From positions 3,108 through 67,107 of the forward strand of contig RQTK01000491.1 in the NCBI GenBank assembly GCA_003991915.1: a stretch of 64,000 nucleotides of DNA. Direction: 5' to 3'. Shown here piece after piece: positions 26,765 to 34,966 of this stretch (the stretch's first letter is position 1; the number at the start of each line of letters is the position of its first letter). The DNA is from Elysia chlorotica. Lineage: Eukaryota; Mollusca; Gastropoda; Plakobranchidae. A model generated the notes under the pieces. The model ran no database searches. It worked only from the letters and a program-made list of their open reading frames with translations, and was not told the DNA's origin. The position numbers and the translations under genes were made by a program.

Positions 26765-27981
26765 CATTAAAATAATAATATCTTTTTTAATATCTTTAAT
26801 TTAATTTTGTTCTGACAGTGATGCATCCTTCCCATCAAAGTAACACAAGATCATTGGGTAGTGGTCAGCCCACAGACATCTGGGAACATGTAAGAGCAAA
26901 TTCTTGAGATAAACTAGCATATATTACAATACTTGCAACTGTTATTTGATTTTCCCTGCTATTCTTTTCTCAACATTTTTAACTGGCGATGTGTGTATTC
27001 TGCAAATATATAAAGCTTTATTCAGCTCTTTTACTACTGTTTAAAAAGTTTTTGTGATCAAAGTAACCCAAAACAATTAAAAAAAAAAAAGCAAAATTAC
27101 CTGTTAATTTCAGATGTTAATGAATACTCAAATATCTTATTAGAAAACCGAGATACAAGTATATATTGTACTTCTTCATTGCAATGACCGCATATTGCGG
27201 ACGAAGAACGAAAGATACAATTGCCAATGACAAAATATTAGTTTCACTAATAAGGCCAACAACATGTTTTCGCACAATTCCTACAGAGAAATTTTATAAA
27301 ACTGACCAATCAAATAGGTTTTGTTAAAGCAAAAAAATGTCTAAATGATTGAGGATAAAAAGAAAAACATTTAAAGATGCATCTATCCAACGAGTCAGTG
27401 ATAATGCCGTGCATGCGAAAGAGAGGATAATGAATTAGTTTTCTACGCTCTAATTTCTACTCGTGTCGTTAAAAATAACCCTACATTCCTTCCATAGTAA
27501 TTCAGGAAAAAGAGCAAGGAATTGCGACTTAAGTATGAGAACAATGGAATTTAAAAGAAGAAAAGAAACGAACTAACAACTGCCCTATATAAACCGTAAC
27601 GAAACCTCTTTAATTAACCTACATACTTGAGCCATGTAAAATTACAAATACAAAACAAAACAACAGTACAACAGCACCCACACAAGTCATACATTATACC
27701 ATTCCATACCGACGCTGCTAACCACAAGCATGTTCGCTATTTCAAATGCGCTTCGAAGCAGCGCAGATCTATGTCTGGCTAAGGAGCGGTACATACTCAA
27801 GAATGTCTTTAATCCCCACACCACAATTCTTGCATTATTTCCCCTTATGGTTTTGTTGTCTTCAGAAGAAACATTTTAGTGATCATCTCTCTCTGTTTCA
27901 TTGTCTGTTTTTCTTTCTGTCTGCATGTCTGTCTCTTTCTCCCTGTTTCTCTTTTTCTGCCAGCATATCTACCTGCTTGCC

Positions 27982-28075
<94 letters not shown>

Positions 28076-29107
28076 CATTAAAATAATAATATCTTTTTTT
28101 AATATCTTTAATTTAATTTTGTTCTGACAGTGATGCATCCTTCCCACCAAAGTAACACAAAACCATTGGGTAGTGGTCAGCCCACAGACATCTGGGAACA
28201 TGTAAGAGCACATTTTTTTAGATAAACTAGCATATTTTACAATACTTGCAACTGTTATTTGATTTTCTCTGCTATTCTTTTCTCAACCTTTTTAACTGGC
28301 GATATGTCTATTCTGCAAATATATAAAGTTAAAATACTTTTTAAAAAGTTTTTGTGATCTTAGAACTTTAAAGTATTTTTGAGAAATTAAGCAAGATTTA
28401 GAATGTTTTTTAGACTAAGTTTTAATCATGAAATGAACCGTAACATAAGTTAGGAAGAATCTATAGTCAAGGGCAATAAGAGAAATTATTAGGTTTCATA
28501 GGCACATGTGTCACCTTTAATAACATATTCTATCAAAAATAAGGAATAAGAATAGTACAATATTATCATTTTTATATTTTCTACAATTGACAGTCAATAC
28601 CTTTTAACCTTCAAAACTATTAATAATTTTTTTCTGGGGTTTTACTTCACAAAGGTAGCCTATGTGTTTTCTCAGATTCAGTAACAAACATATTGCGTAT
28701 ACAAATAATTATTTTGAGTCAACACTGAATCATTTTAAATTTAGAAATTAAAAAAATATAACTTAAAAATCTTCGTATATGAATAGTATAAAAAGTTTAG
28801 GGTAATTTTTAAAAGACAAAATATAGAATTAAAAAGAGCTCTAGAGCATGGATGAAAGCAGCCTAAGTCATTAAAAATATTGAAAACCCAAAACAAATCA
28901 GCTTAGAATTTTGACTATTCCCCTTGGCGTTTTGAATTGATATCCACAGTTTATTAGGAAAGCAGTGAATACCATGCATTTAACTATTATTTAGTGAAAT
29001 AACTGCTGAATTAATATTTTATGCTTTCATATTTCTTTTCAATCTAGATCATGCAGCGATGGGAAGGAGAAGATAAAGTTGTGGAGGTGCTCAAGCAATT
29101 TCTCTAA
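12006..29107 (+). CDS. Armadillo/HEAT-like protein gene, 20 coding exons, with two exons inverted
   Basis: I traced twenty coding exons by matching GT/AG sites and codon phase; every junction agrees once two minus-strand exons are placed after exon 4. The product is about 1,089 residues. In order it has a short N-terminus, an acidic Asp tract (about residues 105-118), leucine-rich amphipathic helices typical of ARM/HEAT solenoids (about 120-700), an Arg/Ser/Pro/Gly linker (about 740-890) and a second helical region to the C-terminus. No signal peptide, membrane segment or enzyme motif is visible, so a cytosolic or nuclear scaffold role is inference. Several large eukaryotic ARM-type proteins, including meiotic and ciliary ones, have this architecture, and I cannot choose among them. 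Start: the ATG at 12,006 has A at -3 and G at +4, with an in-frame TAA three codons upstream. The exons are GC-richer than the introns. Oddities are the internal inversion and the duplicated penultimate exon. Confidence 0.85.
12559..12812 (+). CDS. ARM-like gene, exon 2 with acidic tract
   Basis: The acceptor follows a T-rich tract ending cag, and the donor is T|gtaagt. Encodes about residues 35-119, with an Arg/Ser basic patch (RTRSKSPTRRLADRV) and then a run of about 13 mostly Asp residues written in GAT repeats. The acidic stretch is probably disordered and may vary in length between individuals because it is a trinucleotide repeat. Confidence 0.8.
13212..13354 (+). CDS. ARM-like gene, exon 3
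   Basis: Acceptor cctcag|CT, donor CAA|gtaagc, ending in phase 0. Encodes NLTNLLTTLRKFSSRVLNPL and a following conserved-looking stretch ending NSLTWEHANQ. This is helical sequence consistent with the start of a solenoid. Confidence 0.85.
13680..13761 (+). CDS. ARM-like gene, exon 4, apparently cut at its 3' end
   Basis: Acceptor gtcag|ATT continues exon 3 in phase 0 and encodes IIEFLECDSPPIQDATLIVL then SKLTNKP, a typical ARM helix pair. No GT donor follows within the coding-like stretch. The sequence instead runs into what reads on the other strand as the intron after the inverted exon. The next exon needs a phase-1 end, which would fall at or near 13,761. I infer that an inversion breakpoint lies between about 13,760 and 13,793, so the true exon end is uncertain. 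Confidence 0.6.
13802..14026 (-). CDS. ARM-like gene, exon 6, inverted relative to its gene
   Basis: On the minus strand: acceptor ttctccag|TTA, donor AAG|gtagat. It is exactly 75 codons, phase 0 at both ends, so it joins the preceding minus exon and then the plus exon at 15,767. Encodes LSQHYERISSWEAQLEDIVY, LLKGVLRN, and a strong ARM helix QKLAALGVVRHLSHLPGLAG. Its composition matches the neighbouring plus exons, not antisense noise. Confidence 0.8.
14751..15058 (+). repeat. 154-bp tandem duplication inside the inverted segment
   Basis: Copy 1 is about 14,751-14,904 and copy 2 about 14,905-15,058; no difference was seen between them. On the minus strand each copy carries the last bases of exon 5 and its gtgagt donor, so there is a spare donor without a spare acceptor. 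Confidence 0.9.
15048..15139 (-). CDS. ARM-like gene, exon 5, inverted relative to its gene
   Basis: On the minus strand: acceptor aattag|TA, donor GAG|gtgagt. Encodes IPKILDLVLSIASDASTIEV and then QVSAFKVIEE, again an ARM-like helix pair. It needs one base from the previous exon and ends in phase 0, which fits between exon 4 and the next minus-strand exon. The plus strand has no matching open exon. The last bases and donor are copied in the adjacent tandem duplication. Confidence 0.75.
15767..15885 (+). CDS. ARM-like gene, exon 7
   Basis: Acceptor ttgaag|GCT, phase 0; donor TG|gtgagt. Encodes ALFLEVLQGNLELTKQRISS followed by DVLDNTLLPVLIDMLSEGPC across the junction. Helical solenoid sequence. 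It is the first plus-strand exon after the inverted pair. Confidence 0.85.
16527..16655 (+). CDS. ARM-like gene, exon 8
   Basis: Acceptor cctaag|T, donor AG|gtgaga. Encodes EPQHQALTLVICLARDESHR then WSLLAYSKSVASCILCAKHS, an ARM-like helical pair with several cysteines. Confidence 0.85.
17188..17279 (+). CDS. ARM-like gene, exon 9
   Basis: Acceptor ctaccag|G, donor G|gtatgt. Encodes KVVALSCCAIEQILSTKNKK and a short helix ending MECCL. Phases match on both sides. Confidence 0.85.
17716..17880 (+). repeat. Minisatellite in intron 9 (about 32-34 bp unit)
   Basis: Four imperfect copies of a unit like tgtgtttatatgcttctctt plus tctctgtgtgtctg, followed directly by a (CT)n tract. All open frames here are repeat-driven and are not coding. 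Confidence 0.75.
17885..17931 (+). repeat. (CT)n tract upstream of exon 10
   Basis: Almost pure CT dinucleotide repeat ending about 90 bp before the acceptor of the next exon, on the pyrimidine-rich sense strand of the gene. Confidence 0.9.
18021..18182 (+). CDS. ARM-like gene, exon 10
   Basis: Acceptor ttgaatag|AA, donor A|gtgagt. Encodes a Lys/Glu-rich loop (SSTGKGILENKNEKTVSLVR) and then the helix WRSFDKFIGFLVMLFEKQ. The loop probably separates two solenoid units. Confidence 0.85.
18845..19046 (+). CDS. ARM-like gene, exon 11
   Basis: Acceptor ttttcag|GC, donor GG|gtgaga. Encodes CIYYDKNTSGMKSELSLIGT and the cysteine- and phenylalanine-rich CITSLIGCFNSFCFWPLN, followed by a basic RPRKRSG motif that might act in nuclear import (inference). 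Confidence 0.85.
19832..20333 (+). CDS. ARM-like gene, exon 12 (largest exon)
   Basis: The longest exon, 167 codons plus one base; acceptor gcttcag|G, donor AAG|gtgcag. Encodes VIFIWSAVGCQVMALFRQII, a charged linker, the helix ELKLLREALTFVFLSSLVTC, then a strongly charged and probably coiled-coil stretch NETVERMAKEDLAEREACAE ending in GVFYLVGTLMDLHDDKIK. The single long frame and its composition make this the clearest coding evidence in the window. Confidence 0.92.
20849..20961 (+). CDS. ARM-like gene, exon 13
   Basis: Acceptor aaccag|ACG, phase 0; donor AG|gtttga. Encodes TMSTAILRLCIQPVTERALT then SALRRKFDTKTASSRSMR, the end of the first helical region and the start of a basic Ser/Arg linker. 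Confidence 0.85.
21040..22436 (+). repeat. Intron 13 repeat: three related copies plus a 0.6-kb insertion
   Basis: A unit starting near 'tttgatcttttacag' occurs at about 21,040-21,302 and 21,311-21,650. The 3' two-thirds of the second copy recurs almost unchanged at about 22,231-22,436, from 'taatgcagcacatacaag' to 'cctgtattgtaa'. Between copies 2 and 3 lies about 580 bp of unrelated sequence with a GC-richer block ('gtctcctaggttcccctggg') and trinucleotide runs. The second and third copies are nearly identical, so that duplication is recent; the first copy is older. Confidence 0.75.
22746..22931 (+). CDS. ARM-like gene, exon 14 (linker)
   Basis: Acceptor ttgaag|A, donor AT|gtgaga. Encodes PHSAKDWTGRQSINQQLFNM, then Gly/Ser/Pro-rich sequence and GGGRGPVVLLDDRDPGR. 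Low hydrophobicity indicates a disordered linker. Confidence 0.8.
23570..23847 (+). CDS. ARM-like gene, exon 15 (linker)
   Basis: Acceptor atcag|T, donor A|gtaagc. Encodes RGRPATARPYTPGWNSAQGP, KYSLFSPLTPRAEKKTLFSK and a Ser/Arg/Asn-rich remainder. SP and TP dipeptides could be proline-directed kinase sites. The linker continues into the next exon. Confidence 0.82.
24546..24640 (+). repeat. Short imperfect tandem repeat in intron 15
   Basis: Two copies, about 60 bp apart, of a motif resembling 'ctctgacgttactgctggag' followed by 'ttagc'. No function is apparent. Confidence 0.5.
24794..24993 (+). CDS. ARM-like gene, exon 16
   Basis: Acceptor cctcag|GT, donor ACG|gtactt, ending in phase 0. Encodes ESNLSMLQDPDYISSPLDPG, then the helices CCERVFLAMRERILKDIFSV and KKSSLLLLHDLVQHST. 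This opens the second solenoid-like region. Confidence 0.87.
25538..25634 (+). CDS. ARM-like gene, exon 17
   Basis: Acceptor tcaaag|AAT, donor G|gtatag. Encodes NELHMELSKMGCIPKLVDFL then RINDDDELLEIT. The pattern 'L.K.G.I..LV..L...D.ELLE' is a textbook ARM-repeat signature and is the best support for the family assignment. Confidence 0.87.
25897..25997 (+). repeat. (GAT)n microsatellite, about 33 units, in intron 17
   Basis: Pure ATG/GAT trinucleotide run about 260 bp downstream of exon 17, outside any coding frame of the gene. Confidence 0.95.
26254..26412 (+). CDS. ARM-like gene, exon 18
   Basis: Acceptor tatag|GC, donor G|gtaggt. Encodes LTITRMLVSSDRRICQLFNI then HGGSNLLMALLQNASSTQLK and AAVSSTLSTVNN. 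'GG...L..LL' followed by 'LK.AV...L..L' is again ARM-like. Confidence 0.87.
26470..26492 (+). repeat. Poly(A) run in intron 18
   Basis: About 22 uninterrupted A residues; possibly the tail of an old retroposed sequence, but no body was recognised upstream. Confidence 0.7.
26691..26759 (+). repeat. (CT)n tract upstream of exon 19
   Basis: Near-pure CT repeat ending about 60 bp before the exon 19 acceptor. Confidence 0.93.
26819..26889 (+). CDS. ARM-like gene, exon 19, first copy
   Basis: Acceptor ctgacag|TG, donor CAT|gtaaga; 71 bp, entering in phase 1 and leaving in phase 0. Encodes MHPSHQSNTRSLGSGQPTDI then WEH. It fits directly between exon 18 and the last exon. A near-identical copy lies 1.3 kb downstream. 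Because 71 is not a multiple of three, only one copy can be used in a productive transcript. Confidence 0.75.
27061..27980 (+). repeat. X block, copy 1 (segmental repeat, about 0.92 kb)
   Basis: Begins 'aagtaacccaaaacaatt' and ends at a CTGT/CT array. It is repeated at 39,940 and, in part, at 42,574. It has no convincing reading frame; the long open frame through its end is driven by the CTGT repeat. It interrupts the intron after the first exon 19 copy at the point where similarity to the second copy's intron stops. Confidence 0.85.
27980..28071 (+). repeat. (CTGT)n followed by (CT)n
   Basis: About 13 CTGT units pass directly into about 20 CT units. The same compound order is found at both other X-block copies. 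Confidence 0.95.
28131..28201 (+). CDS. ARM-like gene, exon 19, second copy (alternative)
   Basis: Identical splice signals and length to the exon at 26,819. The codons differ so that RS becomes KP (SNTKPLGSGQPTDIWEH). It can replace the first copy in the same phases. If both were joined, the first codon of this copy would be TGA. It is therefore either a mutually exclusive alternative or an unused duplicate. Confidence 0.55.
29048..29107 (+). CDS. ARM-like gene, exon 20 (last coding exon)
   Basis: Acceptor atctag|ATC, phase 0. Encodes IMQRWEGEDKVVEVLKQFL and then TAA at 29,105. An exact copy of this coding exon is present at 41,960. Confidence 0.8.
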   Translation: MMQRWEGEDKVVEVLKQFL

Positions 29108-29439
29108 AACTTAAAAAGAAACAGTATTTCTTAAACAAAGGAACATGGCCATATTTCAAATTTTGTGAAGTTATCCTGATGGAAAACTATAGAATTTAAA
29201 TGCTTGTGGATTCTTCACGAAAAAATGTTTCATAAAGGCGCTCACATGCAAAGCCTAATTTTATTTTTGGGTAAAATTTTCTATGTCAAGAATGAGATTG
29301 ATTTGAACATTTCACCATTATTTTGGACATATAGAGCACTTTATTTGGCATTTTGAGACTTAAACAATTTGAAAATCATGTCTGAACTTTGAACTCATAT
29401 ATTTATAAATAATTTTTCTTCTGGCCCCTTTTCTACTTT

Positions 29440-29765
29440 CTTTTTCTCATCTTTTCTTCTGTTTCATTCCTTGCGTTCATTATCTCTTACCTGTAATTTA
29501 GTTAAAACCCTTTTCGCTCTCTGTGTAAGAACTCTATGCTTACAAAGCCACTCCATGTTTGAACCCACTCGCCTTATGAAACATAATTTTTTCTCTTTAA
29601 TTAACACCCCTACCAACTCGCTTTTGGCATCTTATAAAGTCTAAGAACCCTTTTAAGAAGCCAGATATACTTATTTTGAAATCATTTGTCAGGCTAACAC
29701 ATTATTTTACCTTACCCAGGGTAGCGATTATTTCTATTGTGATCTAAGGCCGGCTAGAGAGTGAA
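29440..29765 (+). repeat. Dispersed repeat alpha, left part, copy 2
   Basis: Colinear with 3,940-4,135: 'ttatgaaacataa', 'cgcttttggcatctt', 'cacattattttacctt' and 'gattatttctattgtgatct'. It lies downstream of the last coding exon and is partly copied at 42,300-42,573. Confidence 0.7.
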
Positions 29766-29769
29766 GCTT

Positions 29770-30400
29770 GACGCTTTAAAGAACTTGAAATCCGCGCTGA
29801 TCAGCTTGGTGTGAATCCCACAGGGTAGACGCCTAGACGCTGATTATGACTTGTGGGGGCTAGGCAAAATTAGCCTACTGCATCGTCTGAAACTAGTGCG
29901 AAGGTACAATACAAATACATGCAGTAAAAATTATTTATGGAATTACAATTAATTAAAATTAAAATAATGAAAATTAAATGCCCACAATACATAAAAAAAA
30001 AAATTATAGTTCAAAATCAAATTCTGTCCGCTATGTCCCCTTAATTTTTTTACGCTGATTACAAAAATCTAACCAGTTTTGTTCTATGTGAAGCCCACGC
30101 TCCGCTATGTCCATTTTAAAAATCGCCCTAGTCCAGCCCGTGACGTCACACATCCGATGACGGTGGTCGCGGTGAGCCCTTGTCATATTTTCTGCGTGGA
30201 TAAGAATTGTTTCTCCATTCTTATAAAGCCGAGGCTCCCGAAGCCAACTTATCAGCGCCCACAAGGAGCGGTGACTCTGTGGGGCTAGTTGATTTTTATA
30301 GGGGAATTCTTATTCTGATCGGCGCTCATCAGCTTTCGGCTTTCACCCTGTGGTCGCCCTAAGACTGATAGATGAGATGGTTGAGAGGGGTGAGGGGGAT
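29770..30400. mobile_element. GC-richer inserted block, possibly a DNA-transposon remnant
   Basis: A block with clearly higher GC than its surroundings. It has a weak direct repeat ('gctgatcagctt' near 29,800 and 'gctcatcagctt' near 30,325), two 'ccgctatgtcc' motifs 72 bp apart, and a TGACGTCA palindrome near 30,140. A 77-codon minus-strand frame reads ...GWTRAIFKMDIAERGLHIEQ.... The family is not recognised. Confidence 0.3.
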
Positions 30401-30499
30401 GAAAATACACGAGCTTGTGAACCTTTACAAACAGTAGGCTAGGCTAGAGGCACATAAGAAGATCAAAGAAATATTTCTTCTGCCATCTCTTTGACATGC

Positions 30500-31045
30500 C
30501 GACTCACGGCACCTGTGTGTCTACAGTCAGGGTGAGTGGGTCCGAGAGTGGAGCTACAGGTTTGATTTCTGCCTTTACGGCTGCTTTTTTTGTATTGGTT
30601 GAGTCAAAGTCAGTAAAACTTGACCGATCTAATAATCCTCCCTCTCTTAGATTCTGTTTTTTTTTTAAAAGAAAGTAGGATGTGAAACAAAGAAAGAAGT
30701 TCGTTTTCTCTTAACAACTCTTGTGTTGACTGTGAGTGCTTTTATCTCAATCTTTTAATGTTCTAAAATAACGAACTGAAGGCCACAGTTAGAATTTAAA
30801 AAACACCAAACAAACAAAAACAAAAAAAAGCAACAAGAACAACCCCCCCCCCCTCCCCCCCATTAAAAACAACTCCTGGAACTATTCTTTGAGGACTGAT
30901 CACTTTTTTTTATGACACATAGGCTCATTTTCTTCTCCTCCTGTTAGAACTTGTACCTTCTAAGAACCCGTTTTTCTTGTCTCCCGAGGGGCAGGTTTTT
31001 AGGCCCCCAGTAGGAGACCACTGCACTTGATATGTTACACTTGTG
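30500..31045 (+). repeat. Dispersed repeat alpha, right part, with SINE-like head
   Basis: The head 'gagctacaggtttgatttct' and the words 'gagtcaaagtcagtaaaact' and 'tcttttaatgttctaaaat' match 5,515-5,740. It ends with a decayed version of the terminal hairpin (TAAGAACCCG at 30,961, CAGGTTTTTA at 30,992). Confidence 0.6.
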
Positions 31046-31069
31046 TATACTTTAAAGTATTATTTATTT

Positions 31070-33920
31070 TTAAAAAAATACGTTGCTCAGTATTGAATGT
31101 CTTAAAAAAGAAAAGGAATAATCAAACTTTTGTTTGAGCATTTAGTTGAATAAACAAAGAAATCAAATAACCTTTTTTTTACCATTATCCCTTATGATCC
31201 CCAATGTATAACTTAAAGCTAATTAATTCTTTGGGCATTTATTTTCAATTTGAAGACGGACAGTTGTTGGCTTAATTTAAACACAAATCTATGATACATC
31301 CTTTATATTATATTCTGTTGAATTCTGTGTTGCTGATTTTTTTTAAACATGGTGCTTTTAGCTCTCTTTACAGGGTACAGCTTACAGCCATCCACTATAT
31401 TGAAAATGGATAGCTGAAACTTATGTTGGTCTTATACAAGTATTACAATTGTCTCATTGTCAGCACAGTTTTGTTGTGCTTTGTTGTAAGATGCACTGGA
31501 CTATAATTGTTAACTGTTATATGTTAATAAACTTGGGATTAAATAAATATTTTGTTAAGTCCTAGGCTTGCATGATTAACCATAAGGGGATAAAAAATAA
31601 TGCTGAATGAGTGGAATTTATTGCTCTCAAAGTCCACAAAATTAAATCGTCTTTCCTCTTGAGTGATTAATTTTGGCTTTGGCTTAATTGATTCTTCTTT
31701 GACAGTCATATGAAGAGAATTGTTTTTCTTTTGATGAAGTTGGTAAAATATAATTATCTCAAAGCATGAGGAAAAATTAGGATATACTTATGCTCTTGTA
31801 TAGCAATTTATATCAATTTAATGTCTTTGCCAAAACTTTTACTTTTATAGTATTTACAATAATCATGTAGACTGCTGATGAATTATTTTTATACTTTTTT
31901 TAGATATAAAAGGTGTAATACCAAAGTACTCATCATATTATTTTACTAGATGTGCCTGCGTATTGTACTCAAATAAATTAAAACTTATTTAAAAGTATAC
32001 ACATACAATTTTATAACAGCTTGATAATTCTACCTGCACTAAGTTTTTATACATTTGAGGTTTTTGTCAAATGTCAAAGACTCATGCCATTGATTTTTTA
32101 AAATGGATTACATACCTTTGTCTTTGTTGAACCATCCTAGTGTTAGGCAATTAATGTTATACATGTAATTTCTACCACAATTTGAGATAAAATTCAATTT
32201 AAGCATTCATTTTGATGTATATTAGATGTGCTTTTTATTATTAGAAAATGTTTTTACAGATTTTATTTTGAAAACCACAAATTTGCTTACAGTACAAAGT
32301 GTGATTTATAAAATATTTTATAAACTGAGTAAAGCTACTGCCTATTTTATGAGCTAGTTTTCCGACTTTAATATAGATGATGGTATAAATGTATGTATTT
32401 CATCTAAGTGACTTTTCACATTTTAATTTGATGTTTATTAGATGTAACCTGCTATTTATTTAAAAAACGCCTTCACAGATTTCACTATTAAGACGTCCTC
32501 AACTTTTTGAAACGGATGAATGTATATTCCTTTTTAAAGCAAGTGTTCACTTTATGATATAAACATATAATATATGTATAATTTCATGTTACAAATGCTC
32601 TTATTTTGTGATCTTTCAGAAGTTATTTCTTTATATATTTTATGCGCTTAAGTTTTGTTATCATATTTTTTCAAATACTTTACTTTTGTGTGCACACAAT
32701 TTTTTTATGTGAGCTTTACTGGTCTTTCAATTGATTTCTACTTTTTTGTGAGTGTGACACTCTACTTTTTTTTCTTTTAATTTTTGTAAACTCAAATTTT
32801 TTATCATGGCATTTGAGATGTTGTGAAATGCTTTCAAAATGAACTTTTAGGTAGTTAAATATAACGTTTTTGTAGCTTTATTTATTACACACAAAAATTT
32901 TTAGGGGAACTCTATCATATCAAAGTTAAATGATTTCTTAAAATGCTCTCCTGGACAGAACGTTGTAATGAGGTGTAATGATTTTCTTTTTTAAGAAGCT
33001 TCTGGAGTAAAATGGCAGGAAGCTTTAACTGAATATTAAATTTTGAATGAGGACTATTAAGCTCATTCAGAAATTACAACCATTACTCTAGAAAACTAAG
33101 GATAGTTTACTGCACAGGACTAAATGTATTATGTAATTATATTATTCTAGAATCATCTCTTTCATTCTAGCTATTTTTATTGATATTATCAAATCAAGTG
33201 TCCACAACCATTGAAGAATATTTAAACAGTAGTAAACAGTAATTATCATTTAATATAAGTTTTAACTTTATGGAAGAATAGAATCCTATGTATTCTATAT
33301 ACCATAGCTGTAGAAAAGCAGTAACCAATTAAATGTATTTGATATTTCATAGATGTTATAGCAGTGACTAAGTTCAATATAATTGTACCCGTACATAAAA
33401 TAAAAGTTCTGTTCAGCCAATCTCCATTTAGTGTATTCATTCTCTTATGTATGCTTTCTTTGTGTCGGGACTACCCCAACAGATTCAAATTAGCCCAAAG
33501 TATTAAACTTTCAAAGAAATCTAATTACTGTGTTCGAGTTTTTACTCTCTTGTTGAGACTGTGCCTACAATTATATTCAAAGACATCTGAAATCTGAAGA
33601 TTTTGCATACTTAAAGTATTATTATTATGTATCTATTTGCTATACTAAGTAAGAAGTATCACCAAAAAGAAGTATAAAACGTATTATGTTTGAAAACCTA
33701 TTATAGGAAAATGAACGTCCGAAAAGGTTATGCTGTTTTTCGGTACATCGAATGTTTATCTATCTATTAATGATCAATCATGAACCATATTCGTACAAAT
33801 CGGTGAAAATAAACTTATGAGGAATTAAACAGACGCAAAGAAACTGAGAGACAGAGATAAACTGTTGTTGCAAGACATAAAAACCACACTTGTTTTTTTT
33901 AAGGGTTTTAACAGAAAACT
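31070..33920. other. Long AT-rich non-coding stretch
   Basis: Very low GC, many stops in all frames, and no splice-consistent exons. It may include 3' UTR of the upstream gene up to about 31,550. Nothing else is supported. Confidence 0.4.
31526..31547 (+). terminator. Pair of AATAAA hexamers, possible polyadenylation signals
   Basis: Two AATAAA motifs 16 bp apart. No perfect AATAAA was noticed in the first several hundred bases after the stop at 29,107, so a 2.4-kb 3' UTR crossing the repeat cluster is conceivable. Equally, these may be chance motifs in AT-rich DNA. Confidence 0.22.
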
Positions 33921-33927
33921 ACATTAA

Positions 33928-34165
33928 CCTCTTCAAGACGTTGGCGTTAGGACTCTTTTTTCCCTCAGGACGTGTTTATATAAAGCCTATAATTCTTCGG
34001 TAGCGTTGTAACTAATAGAATGATAGTAATAGAAACATACTACAAGATTCATTCCCTTTGATCACTTTCATTTTTGAGGGAATAAATAGTAGAGTCTGAG
34101 CCTAACGAGCCAACAAGCGCTGTGCTGATCAACACGCGGCTGTCTAGAACTGCGTCGTTAAAGGG
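33928..34165 (+). mobile_element. piggyBac-like MITE, 238 bp
   Basis: Bounded by TTAA on both sides (33,924-33,927 and 34,166-34,169). The termini form inverted repeats: CCTCTTCAAGACG on the left, and CCCTTTAACGACG as the reverse complement of the right end. TTAA target sites with termini beginning CCY are the hallmark of the piggyBac superfamily (family knowledge). There is no transposase, so it is non-autonomous. The inverted-repeat mismatches suggest it is not very young. Confidence 0.55.
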
Positions 34166-34438
34166 TTAAAGAAAATAAGATCATAAAAAACAACTGGAGA
34201 TTTAACGCTTCGTACTATATTGGATTGTTCATTGACATAGCCGGTTTGGGTGAAAGGGAAAAGAAAGATTTTAACACGTAGGCCTAGTCTATGTATGGGC
34301 AGCTAAAAGTATACAAGTAATTAGCTCTAAAACGAGCAAAACTGGTGATTTATGCATTATGCATATATATCTAATGAACAGGATTGAACAAAAAATCACA
34401 TAAGATAAAGTAATACTAGAGAATTCTTGGCACTCAAG

Positions 34439-34822
34439 CTATGTGACTGTTTTCTTTTCATTCAAATAAACGTCAAAACCGTAGACCTGGTTTTTATGAA
34501 GTCCTTTCAGTGCAAAAATTACCAATGAAGGCGAAACTGCGTGGTGGTGATTAAGACAATAGGTAGGAGTGGATGATGATATTTTTTCCTTGGAAGGGGT
34601 GGGAGGCGGTGAGGTGGATTCGGCAGATTCACTTGGACAGCGGCGGTTGAGAGCCAATGCGAGGCGAAGGTAGGTTAGGGGTGATGTTATTAAAGAACTG
34701 ACCGAGCCCACACAAGATGCCAGACATTCCTGGCCGCCCAACCCGCAGCCATGCGGAACACAGACAAAGCTAGGACAGGATGGAAGCGACGTGTGACATA
34801 CGTTATCCCTGCCGACTGTCAT
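34439..34822 (-). CDS. Uncertain 127-codon open frame
   Basis: A GC-richer stretch with a long minus-strand frame containing the Ser/Pro-rich STSPPPTPSKEKISSSTPTY. No domain is recognised, and the opposite strand is partly open too. It may be a non-coding block; I give it little weight. Confidence 0.15.
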   Translation of the reverse strand: MTVGRDNVCHTSLPSCPSFVCVPHGCGLGGQECLASCVGSVSSLITSPLTYLRLALALNRRCPSESAESTSPPPTPSKEKISSSTPTYCLNHHHAVSPSLVIFALKGLHKNQVYGFDVYLNEKKTVT

Positions 34823-34966
34823 GGCACACAGATTTTCTTTACCTTGCTAATATAATCTATCTCAGCTATTCTCAAGTGGTATGTTCTACTGGATATTGCC
34901 GTATAGGATCCCCCTTGGGAACCCAAGAGACTATAGAAAAGAAAGAAAAAGGGCTACTGGCATTTT

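Noticed and set aside
27746-28081. 111-codon frame conserved in three places (27,746; 40,638; 42,999)
   Set aside because: The conservation comes from duplication of the X block; the second half is the CTGT/CT repeat and the first half has no domain.
29770-30400. Calling a CREB-regulated promoter from TGACGTCA near 30,140
   Set aside because: A single palindrome inside a probable repeat, with no gene start downstream.
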